DNA of 64,000 bases from Capilliphycus salinus (lineage in GTDB: Bacteria; Cyanobacteriota; Cyanobacteriia; Cyanobacteriales; Microcoleaceae), in the NCBI RefSeq assembly GCF_047276495.1, contig NZ_CP178543.1, positions 744,001-808,000 on the forward strand, read 5' to 3'. The position numbers and the translations under genes are program-made. Shown in pieces: positions 43,402 through 52,626 of this stretch. The notes beneath the pieces are model-generated. The model ran no database searches. It was not told the origin of the DNA and was given only the letters and a program-made list of their open reading frames with translations. The first letter of the stretch is position 1; every line of letters begins with the position of its first letter.

Positions 43402-43787
43402 AATTGAAAACTCCTCGTTGTCAAATGCTGCGTCTTTGTGACTTGTAAGCGCAATTTTCTGAATAACTGTAACATAATTAATTGTACGTGTCGGCTGTTC
43501 TTCGTGATCTTTTAACAAGGCTGTGGGGCGGTTGTAGCTGTCTCAATCTTCGGCGATTCCACTTTTATCCATTCAAAAACCAATAATTTCATTCGGTCGC
43601 AAAACAATATCATATTTAATTAATTTTGTCAAATTAGCAATGTTTAAATTTTTTCAAACTTGATTGGGGCGTTTGATTAAATTCTCGTTAAGAAAAGATA
43701 CAAAAAACAAAGTTAATCCGGTGGTTTAAAGGTTTCAAGGTACTATAGATGTGGTGATGAAATAATCGCTGTTTGCATCATAAAACA
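43402..43787. other. Divergent promoter region of gap and pfkA
   Basis: 386 bp between the two glycolytic genes. TGTAAC and GTAC motifs are scattered but none forms a GTA-N8-TAC box. No hairpin repeat is present, unlike most other long gaps. Shared regulation of gap and pfkA is plausible from layout alone. Confidence 0.4.
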
Positions 43788-44927
43788 ATGAATCAACGCA
43801 AACGAATTGGCATTCTCACCAGTGGTGGAGATTGCCCGGGGTTAAACGCAGTGATTCGCGCCGTCGTGAGTTACGCGACTACCGAATATAATTGGGAAGT
43901 GCGAGGCATTCCCTACGCCACGCAAGGGCTGCTCGAACGCAAAAGCGTAGTTTTGAATCAGTACGGTTTGGAACGACACGGAACCGACCCTTTACTCAGC
44001 ATGGGAGGGACCATTCTCGGTTCACTCAACAAAGGCAATACCGAAGCGATCGCCGAAGAAATTATCGCCGGATACCACGACTTAGAACTTGATGCGTTAA
44101 TTGCCATTGGCGGCGATGGCAGTTTAGCCTTACTCCAAAACCTCGCCCAACGGGGAAATTGGAATTTAGTGGCCGTCCCCAAAACCATCGATAACGACGT
44201 CGCCCATACCGCCCTCTCCATCGGGTTTAATTCGGCCGTTTCTACCATTTTAGACGCTTTAGATCGCCTCAGCTACACCGCAGCCAGCCACGATCGCGTT
44301 ATGGTTGTCGAAGTGATGGGACGCACCACCGGACATTTAGCCCTCCATTCCGGTATCGTTGGCGGCGCCGATGCGATTTTAATTCCCGAAATTCCCTACT
44401 CTCTCAACAATTTGTGCAAACAAATTCAACACCTGCGAACTTTGTGCGGGCGTAAATTTGCCATTATTGTAGTAGCCGAAGGCGCCAAAACCGCAGAAGG
44501 CGAGGGTCGATATTACAAAGACGCCCTCGGAGAAGTCCGACTTCGAGGCATTGGCGAATATATTGCCACAGAAATTGAACAGCGAGTCGGCGTAGAAGCG
44601 AGGGTCACGGTTTTGGGTCACGTCCAGCGGGGCGGCGCTCCTTCGGCGTTAGATCGCTTAATTGCAACGGCTTTCGGGAAATCTGCGGTTGATATGGTGG
44701 CAGCCGAAAACTACGGTAAAATGGTGGCTTGGCAAAACGAAAGGGTGGTTACGGTTGACCTCGATGATGTTTTTGCTCACAGTCCCCGACTGGTCGATCC
44801 TAACGGATTTTGGACCGAAACCGCGCGATCGCTGGGGATTTATATCGGAGAACCGAATCATTCCGTTGAATGTAACGCCAATCCCAAGGAAACAACGGTT
44901 GAAAATTTAGTTGATCCTTCACAATAA
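43788..44927 (+). CDS. pfkA: 6-phosphofructokinase
   Basis: About 379 residues from the ATG at 43788; the frame is open to a TTG at 43773. It phosphorylates fructose 6-phosphate in the EMP route. Motifs: IGILTSGGDCPGLNAVIRAV, AIGGDGSLALLQ near 104, PKTIDNDVAHT near 130, VMGRTTGHLALHSGIVGGAD and GHVQRGGAPSALDR. Gly in GGDGS favours ATP, whereas Lys in PKTIDND (Gly in the E. coli enzyme) is the residue of PPi-linked and group III enzymes, so the donor is probably ATP but with the mixed motif set common in cyanobacteria. It is followed by a strong bidirectional terminator. Confidence 0.95.
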   Translation: MNQRKRIGILTSGGDCPGLNAVIRAVVSYATTEYNWEVRGIPYATQGLLERKSVVLNQYGLERHGTDPLLSMGGTILGSLNKGNTEAIAEEIIAGYHDLELDALIAIGGDGSLALLQNLAQRGNWNLVAVPKTIDNDVAHTALSIGFNSAVSTILDALDRLSYTAASHDRVMVVEVMGRTTGHLALHSGIVGGADAILIPEIPYSLNNLCKQIQHLRTLCGRKFAIIVVAEGAKTAEGEGRYYKDALGEVRLRGIGEYIATEIEQRVGVEARVTVLGHVQRGGAPSALDRLIATAFGKSAVDMVAAENYGKMVAWQNERVVTVDLDDVFAHSPRLVDPNGFWTETARSLGIYIGEPNHSVECNANPKETTVENLVDPSQ

Positions 44928-44975
44928 ATCATCGTTTCCGGTTAAGAAACCCAGAAAAAAAGGCGCGTCAACGCC

Positions 44976-45010
44976 AAATTTAGTTTAGATGAAATCTAAA
45001 CTAAATTTTC
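44976..45010. terminator. Bidirectional terminator, pfkA / DUF928 gene
   Basis: A perfect 15-bp hairpin: AAATTTAGTTTAGAT (44976-44990), loop GAA, ATCTAAACTAAATTT (44994-45008). The A/T-rich ends give a U-run in both directions, suiting the two convergent genes. Confidence 0.75.
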
Positions 45011-45039
45011 TGTGGTTTGAGTCAAATAGATGGTAGTTT

Positions 45040-45612
45040 TTATCTTTCCGAACCTGCGGTTAATTCAACTCGTTTAATCGAACCTTCGACATACAAAGCA
45101 TCCTGCATATCAGCGGCATTTGTGGGATCGCTACAATGTACAATCAATTTCCAAGCATAACTTTTATTAACTTCTAATTCCGTTGAAGTTTGAGGTAAAT
45201 TAATGTGAAACTCTGGAGAGACTTGATCGGAAGTTAGCTGAGTTTCATAAATCATTTTCGCCTCGGCATTATCTTCCATTAGCCAAAACTCAACCGAGTG
45301 AAAGCGGCTTGATTCAAAAGGAATTTGAAACTGAAAACTCGGATAGTTTTCGGCAGTTTGCGAGGGAATATAAGCCAGTAAATCTTTTGAATTAATACCA
45401 GAAGAACAACTTCCTCGGCTGGCTTGTCCGGTTTGAAACGTAGGCTGACCTCGATCTGTATAACTGGTTTTCGAGTTGTCAGCTTGAGTCATGGTTTTGA
45501 TCTCGTCCGGGGGAGAAGGTTCTGCTAAAGTTGAACCGCTAGAAGCGATCAACATTCCCACACCGAGAAAAGCAGAAATTAGATTTCGATACTGAAAACG
45601 GCGATAATTCAT
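45040..45612 (-). CDS. DUF928-like secreted protein
   Basis: About 190 residues from the ATG at 45612, which has TGGAG upstream. A signal peptide (LISAFLGVGMLIASSGSTLA) is followed by a linker, then ASRGSCSSG, LLAYIPSQTAENYPSFQFQI, HINLPQTSTELEVNKSYAWKL and VHCSDPTNAADMQ. This order, with a Cys after a Gly/Arg patch, a YP-F-F strand and an YxW plus Cys pair, matches DUF928, a cyanobacterial exported family of unknown role often adjoining CHASE2 or CHAT genes. It stands alone on the minus strand, convergent with pfkA. Confidence 0.65.
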   Translation of the reverse strand: MNYRRFQYRNLISAFLGVGMLIASSGSTLAEPSPPDEIKTMTQADNSKTSYTDRGQPTFQTGQASRGSCSSGINSKDLLAYIPSQTAENYPSFQFQIPFESSRFHSVEFWLMEDNAEAKMIYETQLTSDQVSPEFHINLPQTSTELEVNKSYAWKLIVHCSDPTNAADMQDALYVEGSIKRVELTAGSER

Positions 45613-46003
45613 GGTAGACTCCAAAGCAATGTTTTCTGTTTTGATAGCGAAAGCTTGAGTGTGGTCTTTTCTTTGGTCTTTTAGCAGTATTTCTAGGAAA
45701 AAATACCCGTTCGGGAAAGTTGAAACAGAACGTAATCAAGAGTTAGAGTTTTGTAAACCTATCAATTTGAGTTTTCAATTCCAATTTCAAGATTTACTCA
45801 ACTCCCTTCACCCGATTAACTGTTAATAGGTTGGAGTTTTTCAATTTATGCAGTCAGCAGAAACAACCCAAGCCAGGTTATCCTGAACTTAGGCTGTTTC
45901 TTTGGTTTTCTTTGATTGCGATCGCGATCGATGACACCAAACTTCGGAGTGAAAAAACTTAATCAGTCAAAAAGCTTGCAGTTTTTCCCAGTTTATGGTT
46001 AAA
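45613..46003. other. Intergenic region, no gene seen
   Basis: About 390 bp between the DUF928 gene and the 3' end of the RTX-type gene. It contains the GCGATCGCGATCG (HIP1-type) sequence near 45918 and a GAGTTTTTCAATTTATG stretch, but no ORF, repeat element or clear terminator. Confidence 0.4.
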
Positions 46004-47674
46004 TTATCCTAAGAGTGTAATGCTGGTATCTTCCGGAACAAAATCAGCAGCCGTTAGGTTTGTAACCCCTTGAATGATTCCTAAAAAAGCGTTATCGGGA
46101 GCTTGGATTGCTGTTGCCATGACAGACGCACCGCCATCAATTTGTAACTCAACTTGAGTTAACGTTAATTGGGCGAAAGTTGTGCCACCCGTGAGCATAA
46201 TTTTATCAACACCGGTGACAAAATCCGTCACCAAATCGGCTTCATCGAGGTTATTTGCTGCGGCGTTACCTCCGGTTAAAACAAAGGTATCTTCACCATT
46301 TCCAGCGGTGAGAATATCCTGTTCGCGATCGCCAATTAAAAAATCATCCCCATCGCCACCCAATAATACATCATTTCCGCGACCTCCGCGAACAATATCA
46401 TCACCCAAACCGCCATTAATCGTATCATTATCTTGGTTTCCATTCAACAGGTCATCATCACCTTCACCATTGACCAAATCGGAACCTTGACCGCCTCGTA
46501 AGGTATCATCACCACCGCCACCATTCAGCGTATCGGCGCCTCGGTTTCCGACAACATCTTCAGGATTAGTTGTACCCGAAATATTATCATTTCCCGATAA
46601 AGCCACAATTTGACGGTCAATTTGATCGACGGGAATTGTAGTGGTATCCGGTTCATTAGAAAGGGTATAAAGTTTGATGTCGTCCGAGATATCAATCTGG
46701 CTAAATTCATCAACCGGAACCGGATTTCCGGAAACCGTATTATTAGCAACCGGGGTATTAATAGAAACGGTAACAACTTCTCCAATTCCGCTACTGAGAA
46801 CCGTATTTCCCGGTAAACCGCTCAGATTTTCAATAAATCCAGTTCCCGCAGTATTGGAAGTTTCATCAGCAAAAAAGTTATTGATAGTTAAATCACTAGC
46901 GGGGTCAGCCAAACCATCTCGACTAATATCAACAATCAAATTTTTGCCATTGCGAGCGAGTCCAATTTGAGTCGGACTTGGAGGCGCCGCAACCGGAGAA
47001 AGCGGGAGATCAATATTTAAACTATCCGTATTTCCGCCGCTATCTTCGATTTGAGATCCCCCGGAAAAAGCAACATTATTTATCGTATAAGTATCGCTTC
47101 CCGAACCTCCTTCTAGAACATCTTTTCCGCCTCCTCCGATGAGTTGATCGCTTCCTCCTCTACCTTCTAAAGTGTCTGCACCTTCACCGCCATTGAGGTT
47201 ATCATTGAGATCGCCCCCAATTAAAACATTATCTTGATTATCCCCAAATAAACTATTGGTGCTGGTGGTTGAACCGATGACGGCTTCTATATTTTGGAGT
47301 GTATCGGAACGGGTAGTCGCGAATCCTGAATTAGTGGCGAGATCGACAAAAACATTGGCTTCATTTTCATAGGAAACATAGTCAAAATCATCTTCACCGT
47401 CAATAATGTTGTTTCCCAAACCGCCATCTAAAGTATCGCTTCCATTTCCGCCAGAGAGGTTATCATCGCCATCTCCTGCGTTAATTAAATCATCCCCTTC
47501 ACCCCCTCCGAGAAGATCATTTCCCAGTTGACCAAAGATTTGATCGTTACCAATAAAAACATTAGCGGGAATGGGAACACCTGCGGGAAAAATATTATCC
47601 CCAGAAACAATACCCGTTGTGATTTGATCGGGTGCAATCACGTCATTAGCGTTGGTGCCGTTAAACAGTGCCAT
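46004..47674 (-). CDS. RTX-type calcium-binding repeat protein
   Basis: About 556 residues from the ATG at 47674 (MALFNGTNANDVIAP), with GAGG eight bases upstream. GGxGxDxLx nonapeptides are grouped in three blocks: about 45-90 (LGGGEGDDLINAGDGDDNLS), about 160-195 (LNGGEGADTLEGRGGSDQLI) and about 370-465 (DTLNGGGGDDTLRGGQGSD). Each Gly/Asp pair binds calcium as a parallel beta-roll. A non-repeat domain of about 130 residues lies between blocks two and three. No protease or lipase domain is seen. Such proteins are exported by type I secretion without a signal peptide, but no transporter genes are adjacent. It may be a surface or motility-related protein. Confidence 0.87.
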   Translation of the reverse strand: MALFNGTNANDVIAPDQITTGIVSGDNIFPAGVPIPANVFIGNDQIFGQLGNDLLGGGEGDDLINAGDGDDNLSGGNGSDTLDGGLGNNIIDGEDDFDYVSYENEANVFVDLATNSGFATTRSDTLQNIEAVIGSTTSTNSLFGDNQDNVLIGGDLNDNLNGGEGADTLEGRGGSDQLIGGGGKDVLEGGSGSDTYTINNVAFSGGSQIEDSGGNTDSLNIDLPLSPVAAPPSPTQIGLARNGKNLIVDISRDGLADPASDLTINNFFADETSNTAGTGFIENLSGLPGNTVLSSGIGEVVTVSINTPVANNTVSGNPVPVDEFSQIDISDDIKLYTLSNEPDTTTIPVDQIDRQIVALSGNDNISGTTNPEDVVGNRGADTLNGGGGDDTLRGGQGSDLVNGEGDDDLLNGNQDNDTINGGLGDDIVRGGRGNDVLLGGDGDDFLIGDREQDILTAGNGEDTFVLTGGNAAANNLDEADLVTDFVTGVDKIMLTGGTTFAQLTLTQVELQIDGGASVMATAIQAPDNAFLGIIQGVTNLTAADFVPEDTSITLLG

Positions 47675-48093
47675 GATAATTTTCCTCAATTTAAACTTTT
47701 GAGATTTGGAGAAATTATTGATTTAAAGCTACTTGAAGCTAAAACTTTCTCTGCTCTTGTATTAGGAATAATATTGAGAGTTTATGCAAAAGTAAACTCG
47801 ATTAACTGGATAGGCTTAGAGTAGCTTATTGTGGGCTTAAAAAGCGGATTTTTATAAACATATTTCTGGTAAATGTGCAGTCCTATTTTTAGGTATTACT
47901 CAAGTTCTGTAGCACGATTGAGCGAATTGACAAAATGAAACCCGTGTGCAGATTAAAGGTTTAACTAAAGTTGGACAAACTCTGAGTTAAAAATGTTTTT
48001 CTCCTCAAGGCAAAATTTTAATTTTTGTAAAAAAAGTGCATAATCTTAAAAATTTAACTCTATCAACCCAATAGGAGAATTTGACTACAGATT
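47675..48093. other. Divergent promoter region, no gene seen
   Basis: About 420 bp between the divergent RTX-type gene and the 65-codon gene. It is AT-rich and must hold both promoters. No repeat element or recognisable operator is seen. Confidence 0.4.
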
Positions 48094-48291
48094 ATGAAAC
48101 TCGGTGAAATTTTGTTAAAGAAGAAGCTGATTTCTTCGACTCAACTCGAACAAGCGCTGAACCTTCAGTGTTTGTACTCCGAGAAGTTGGGGGAATTGTT
48201 GGTCAGTAAAGGTTGGCTTCAACCCGAAGACCTCCATCAAGCCTTGCGGGAACAATATTGGCGAGAACAAGGCTTTTGGGTTATCGATTAA
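48094..48291 (+). CDS. Small GspE/MshE N-terminal-domain-like protein
   Basis: A 65-residue protein: MKLGEILLKKKLISSTQLEQ, then ALNLQCLYSEKLGELLVSKG and WLQPEDLHQALREQYWREQG. This repeated L-G-E-x-L-V/L-x-K-G-x-I/L helix-turn-helix pattern is the MshEN (GspE N-terminal) domain, which in secretion ATPases binds cyclic-di-GMP. Here it is free-standing, without an ATPase. Its last 11 bp overlap the 3' end of the convergent CHAT-CHASE2 gene. The function is unknown; a c-di-GMP or regulatory role is a speculation from the domain. Confidence 0.7.
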   Translation: MKLGEILLKKKLISSTQLEQALNLQCLYSEKLGELLVSKGWLQPEDLHQALREQYWREQGFWVID

Positions 48292-50638
48292 TTTCAGGTT
48301 TGAACAGTCGGCGAATTATAATAATCAGGGTAATTGTGGAAATAAATGCAATTGCAGAGGGAACGAAAGGTATCCAACCCCCAAAAATCCACAACATAAC
48401 GAAGCAACTACTATACATAAAAATCAAACTTCCCACAATTGCAAAAATCAATATCTTGGGTGAGTTTAACTTCCAAACTTCAAACGCCGCTAAACCAGAC
48501 CAAGCTAAAATCCAAAGCAATTCTATCCATTCAGGCCACCACCAAATTAAAGGGCGTTTATCCTTAACTGCACTAACAATTTGACTGACCATGTGGGCTT
48601 GAATAACAACACCCGGAATATCGGGAAAATCCCCTTGACTTAAGGGTGTACGATGGAAATCTTTAAAGGTTTTATCCGTCGTTCCAATCAAAACAATTCG
48701 GTCTTTCACCAATTCAGGAGTAAGCCGATTTTCTACTAAAACCTCTGCTAAAGTTAATCGGGGTGCTATCTGCTTTCCTGCGCGATAATTAATCAGAAAT
48801 TGATAACCTCTCGCATCAATTGAACGGTATCCGCCAGAATTTTGTTCTACGGGCAGAAAAATTGCCTCACCAATTTTAATATTTCCTGATGTTGTGATTT
48901 CATCCGTTATCCCTTCATCGCCTAAATAACGCAACGCCAAGCGAAAGTTTAAAGATGTATCCACTTGACATAAAGAATATTGAGGATAAGCTTGACCAAT
49001 TAATTGACGCCGAACAATATTATCGGGATCAATGGCTGTATTGCTAAATCCTACTCGTTCTCGTAAATTGTCTTTAAGAATTTCTTGGGGGGCTGGAATT
49101 CCGGGATTTTCTGCATCGTCTCCTATTTTACAAACTCCGATCAAACGGTCTGAATTTTGCCAAGAATTAATTAAGGTTTTATACTCCGATTCTGTCGGCA
49201 TTTCTCGATAGATATCCAAGCCAATTACACGGGGTTGATATTCAGTCAGTTTTTCAATTAACTGTTCTAAAGCCCGATTAGAAAGGGAAGTTGCTTGGCG
49301 TTCTTTTGGGGGTTGGGCTTGTACATCTGACCCGGTTATTGTTATTAATAATAGCCGCGAATCCATTCCCTCATCCGGACGCGATAGCATGAAATGATCG
49401 AAAGCTTTTAGTTCAAAGGGTTGTAAAATTCCTAAAAACCGGATTATAATTACAAATAAACTCGCCGTTAAACTCGCACCTGTAAATAAAATAGTCGGAG
49501 ATAGATTAACTTTCGGTAGAATTTTTTCGGGTTTAATTCCATCTCGTAATTGTCGCCAATTCGGGGCGATTGTTGCCGGATTTTGACAGATAACAGGCAA
49601 CCAACCCGCACAGGGAAATTGAGACTCCAAACCTTCTAATTTTTCCCTCGCTTCTCGCACGGAAAGATAAAAAGATTTTCCACTCGCAAAAGTCGGTAAA
49701 AAGTGAGTTAAAAAGGCTTGGGCGACCCCATCGGGAACCGATTCTCGCATAACAATTAATTGCGGAATTTGTAAATCAGCCAGTTGACGGGCCAATCCCA
49801 AACCATCACAAGAATTAAAAATTGCCAGTTGTAAACCTTGTCTAATTGCCGCTTTTAAGGCATTTTTTAGCTGTTCAATTGCAATTGATTCTTGAGGATT
49901 AATTTCCAGTTTTCCCGTCGTATCTCCCGCTTGAGAAAAACTATGTCCCGCAAAAAAGAGAATATCCCAACCCTGTTCATCCCACAGCCAACGATCTAAT
50001 TCTGAACGTTGAGGTTCGACTAAAAACACCGTTTCTGTTTGGGGAAGTTGTTGTAAAAGTTGGCGATCTGTTTGAATATCAATCCCTTGACTATTCCCTA
50101 AAATTGCTAACAGTCGAACTTTCTTTTTTCGTGAACGAGGTTTGGGAATAGGCGGTTGAAATTGTTGAATACTTAACGCTAATTCCGCATCGGGATAATC
50201 TAAAAAAAAGTTCCACAAATGCCAAGGAAAACGTCGGAGTTGGGTATCTTCGCTTTGAATAATAATCCGAATTTGTTGATCGGGTGTTAGATAAGTTCGC
50301 ATTTGGCGTTCAATTCGACCAAAAGAACCCGAGTTCAACCATTGATTTAAACCCGTTCTTAACCGCTGACAAATTGCCTTAAATTCCGCTTCCGAAACTT
50401 GAGTAACTTCCTCATCTTCAAACTCAATTTCTGACTGTCGCCACCCGCAAGCATCGTACATCACCGGATACAGCGATCGCCATTTTTGATAAAGTTCTAA
50501 AAGGTTTAAAGCCGGTGGTAAACTCCCCGTCCATTGCGTTTTTAGACTGCGATTGTTTTCCCACAATTGAGCAACAACCGTTGAAAAACCGCTTTGACAG
50601 CTTCCTTCACTAAAGTTAATAACAACCGATTGATTCAC
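48281..50638 (-). CDS. CHAT-CHASE2 membrane protein
   Basis: A 785-residue protein that starts with GTG at 50638 (MNQSVVINFSEG, the usual N-terminus of this group). Residues up to about 370 form a CHAT caspase-like protease domain with the His of LFFAGHSFSQ (about 231) and the Cys of AIFNSCDGLG (about 277). A membrane helix (ASLTASLFVIIIRFLGIL) follows near 390, then an extracytoplasmic CHASE2 sensor domain (LLITITGSDVQAQ to IVLIGTTDKTFKDFHRTPLS), and three C-terminal helices (about 690-775). It is a cyanobacterial architecture linking an external sensor to an internal protease. The target and signal are unknown. Confidence 0.9.
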   Translation of the reverse strand: MNQSVVINFSEGSCQSGFSTVVAQLWENNRSLKTQWTGSLPPALNLLELYQKWRSLYPVMYDACGWRQSEIEFEDEEVTQVSEAEFKAICQRLRTGLNQWLNSGSFGRIERQMRTYLTPDQQIRIIIQSEDTQLRRFPWHLWNFFLDYPDAELALSIQQFQPPIPKPRSRKKKVRLLAILGNSQGIDIQTDRQLLQQLPQTETVFLVEPQRSELDRWLWDEQGWDILFFAGHSFSQAGDTTGKLEINPQESIAIEQLKNALKAAIRQGLQLAIFNSCDGLGLARQLADLQIPQLIVMRESVPDGVAQAFLTHFLPTFASGKSFYLSVREAREKLEGLESQFPCAGWLPVICQNPATIAPNWRQLRDGIKPEKILPKVNLSPTILFTGASLTASLFVIIIRFLGILQPFELKAFDHFMLSRPDEGMDSRLLLITITGSDVQAQPPKERQATSLSNRALEQLIEKLTEYQPRVIGLDIYREMPTESEYKTLINSWQNSDRLIGVCKIGDDAENPGIPAPQEILKDNLRERVGFSNTAIDPDNIVRRQLIGQAYPQYSLCQVDTSLNFRLALRYLGDEGITDEITTSGNIKIGEAIFLPVEQNSGGYRSIDARGYQFLINYRAGKQIAPRLTLAEVLVENRLTPELVKDRIVLIGTTDKTFKDFHRTPLSQGDFPDIPGVVIQAHMVSQIVSAVKDKRPLIWWWPEWIELLWILAWSGLAAFEVWKLNSPKILIFAIVGSLIFMYSSCFVMLWIFGGWIPFVPSAIAFISTITLIIIIRRLFKPEINR

Positions 50639-50701
50639 GTTTTTTATCAGGCTTTAATTACTGTTCGCAGGGGGAAAGGCGGGTTTATAGAGAGGAGAAA
50701 T

Positions 50702-50769
50702 GTAGGTTGGGTTGAGGAACAAAACCCAACGGATAGAAATGTAGGTTGGGTTGAGGAACAAAACCCAAC
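50702..50769. repeat. Tandem pair of GTTGGGTT hairpins
   Basis: Two 29-bp elements (50702-50730 and 50741-50769), 39-bp period, each GTAG + GTTGGGTT, loop GAGGAACA, AAACCCAAC. They again begin with GTAG but are shorter than the other hairpin families. A degenerate GGGCGGGTTT half lies just before at 50678-50687. Confidence 0.85.
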
Positions 50770-50852
50770 GGATACTGACCGAATTATACAACCCCTACAT
50801 CCTTAATTACGTTCGATGTCACAAAAATATGCACATCCCAAAAGTGGGGATT

Positions 50853-50886
50853 AAAAACCCGGTTTCTCAGAGAAACTGGGTTTTTT
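50853..50886. terminator. Terminator-like hairpin downstream of ackA
   Basis: AAAACCCGGTTTCT (50854-50867) pairs with AGAAACTGGGTTTT across a CAG loop, with T-runs on both sides, so it can stop minus-strand ackA transcripts. A near-identical hairpin follows eno at 57709. Confidence 0.7.
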
Positions 50887-50941
50887 GAGGAGTAAGGTTT
50901 TTTTAAGGAGTAAGGTTCAAATTTTGTTGAGAAACTGGGCT

Positions 50942-52159
50942 TTAATTTGACTGTACAATCTGCCAACATTCCGATGCAATCGCCCAATCTTCTTCGGTAT
51001 GAATAATCAACACTCTCACCGGAGAATCTTCCGTTGAAATATCAGTATCAACCGGAGATTTTGCATCCTTTTCGAGGTCAATTTTTAACCCCAAAAATTC
51101 AAACCCTTGACAAGCCGCTTCTCGGACGGGGGCGGAATGTTCTCCAATCCCGGCCGAAAACACCAGCGCATCCAAACGGGTGAGATTTCCTAACATTGCA
51201 CCGATTCCGGTTTTTAGGTGATGAATAAACATATCAAATGCAAGTTTAGCTCGTTCATCTCCTTTTTCTATGTGTTCTAAGACATAGCGCATATCGCTTG
51301 ATTTTCCAGTAATGCCTTTTATTCCCGATTCTTTGTTCAATAAATGGTATAATTGTTCAGCATTAAACTTATGCTCCCACATCAAATAAATCAAAATTGC
51401 CGGGTCAATCGAACCGCTTCGAGTTCCCATCATCAACCCTTCTAACGGGGTAAATCCCATCGTAGTATCGACACTAATTCCATCCCGAATTGCAGCCAAA
51501 GAACAACCATTTCCCAAATGACAAGTAATTAACTGGAGAGATTCTAAGGGTTTTCCGAGTAATTGTGCAGCGCGTTGGGCGCAATATTTATGACTGGTTC
51601 CATGAAAACCATACCGACGAATTCCCTTTTCAAACCATTCGTAGGGAATCGGATAAACCGCAGATGAACGAGGCATTTTGTTGTGAAAAGCCGTGTCAAA
51701 AACTGCCACTTGGGGAACATCCGGTAACAGCCTTTCAATGGCTTCTATTCCTTCTAAATGAGCCGGATTGTGATTGGGAGCGAGGGTAATTAATTGTTCA
51801 ATTTTAGCTTTGACTTCCGAAGTAATTCGGGTTGCTTCCGAATAGTCCGAACCGCCATGTACAACCCGATGACCGACGACATCTATTTCTGATAACTCCT
51901 CTAAAATTTTCGTGTCTCCTTCGGTCAAAGTCTCCAACACTTTAGAAACACCTTCAACCCGTTTATTTGGGTCTAATTTCATTTCGGTTTTGTTCCCATT
52001 GGCTTTAACTTTTAAAGTGCCGAAATCGTTCGATGCAGTCCAGTCAATACTCGCTTCCCAGATGGGTTCGGGGCGTTGCGAAGGAAGTGTATTTCCTTCA
52101 ACATGATACAAACTACTTTTTTGAGAACTAGAACCTGCATTCAGTACAAGTATTTTCAT
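50942..52159 (-). CDS. ackA: Acetate kinase
   Basis: About 405 residues from the ATG at 52159 (MKILVLNAGSSSQKSSLYHV), the family's canonical N-terminus; the frame is open a further 12 bp. It converts acetyl phosphate and ADP to acetate and ATP. Motifs: VVHGGSDYSE, FDTAFHNKMPRSSAVYPIPY, GFHGTSHKYCA, ITCHLGNGCSLAAI with DTTMGFTPLEGLMMGTRSG, and SAGIGEHSAPVR. Length and order are complete. With the phosphoketolase gene nearby, which makes acetyl phosphate, it forms a short acetate-fermentation route. It is separated from the histidine phosphatase by five hairpin elements. Confidence 0.96.
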   Translation of the reverse strand: MKILVLNAGSSSQKSSLYHVEGNTLPSQRPEPIWEASIDWTASNDFGTLKVKANGNKTEMKLDPNKRVEGVSKVLETLTEGDTKILEELSEIDVVGHRVVHGGSDYSEATRITSEVKAKIEQLITLAPNHNPAHLEGIEAIERLLPDVPQVAVFDTAFHNKMPRSSAVYPIPYEWFEKGIRRYGFHGTSHKYCAQRAAQLLGKPLESLQLITCHLGNGCSLAAIRDGISVDTTMGFTPLEGLMMGTRSGSIDPAILIYLMWEHKFNAEQLYHLLNKESGIKGITGKSSDMRYVLEHIEKGDERAKLAFDMFIHHLKTGIGAMLGNLTRLDALVFSAGIGEHSAPVREAACQGFEFLGLKIDLEKDAKSPVDTDISTEDSPVRVLIIHTEEDWAIASECWQIVQSN

Positions 52160-52195
52160 GGTTCTGTACAATTAAAAACGAATATCGTCAGGTTT

Positions 52196-52588
52196 GTAGG
52201 GGCGGGCTCTGCAATTATTTATCATATCCTACAGACAACTTATATAAACCCGCCCAGGCCCCCGTGTAGGGGCGGGTTCCGCAATTATTTATCATATCCT
52301 ACAGACAACTTATATAAACCCGCCCCGGTGTAGGGGAAAAACGGTTCAGGGGTAGGGGCGGGTTTAGAAAAATTATTTCTGAGAAATATAGATTTAGGCA
52401 GAACCCGCCCCTACAATAATGGGTTTGGATGTCACAGAAAAGGGCCGGGTTTAGAAAAATTATTTCTGAGAAATATAGATTTTTGTAGAACCCGCCCCTA
52501 CAGTAATGGGTTTGGATGTCACAGAAAATGGCCGGGTTTATAACAGTTATTTCTGGGTAAGATAGATTTAGGCAGAACCCGCCCCTAA
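52196..52588. repeat. Five GGGGCGGGTT hairpin elements
   Basis: Elements at 52196-52255, 52265-52325, 52352-52414, 52441-52501 and 52529-52588. The first two are near-identical copies of one another (sharing GCAATTATTTATCATATCCT), and the last three of one another (sharing TTATTTCTG with a conserved linker AATGGGTTTGGATGTCACAG). This is tandem amplification of two different sub-families in one gap. Confidence 0.92.
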
Positions 52589-52592
52589 AAAA

Positions 52593-52622
52593 CTGGTCAC
52601 TGTAAACTGTAAACTGTAAACT
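52593..52622. repeat. GTAAACT heptamer tandem repeat
   Basis: About four GTAAACT-type heptamers directly before the 3' end (stop at 52627) of the histidine phosphatase gene. Confidence 0.8.
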
Positions 52623-52626
52623 GATA

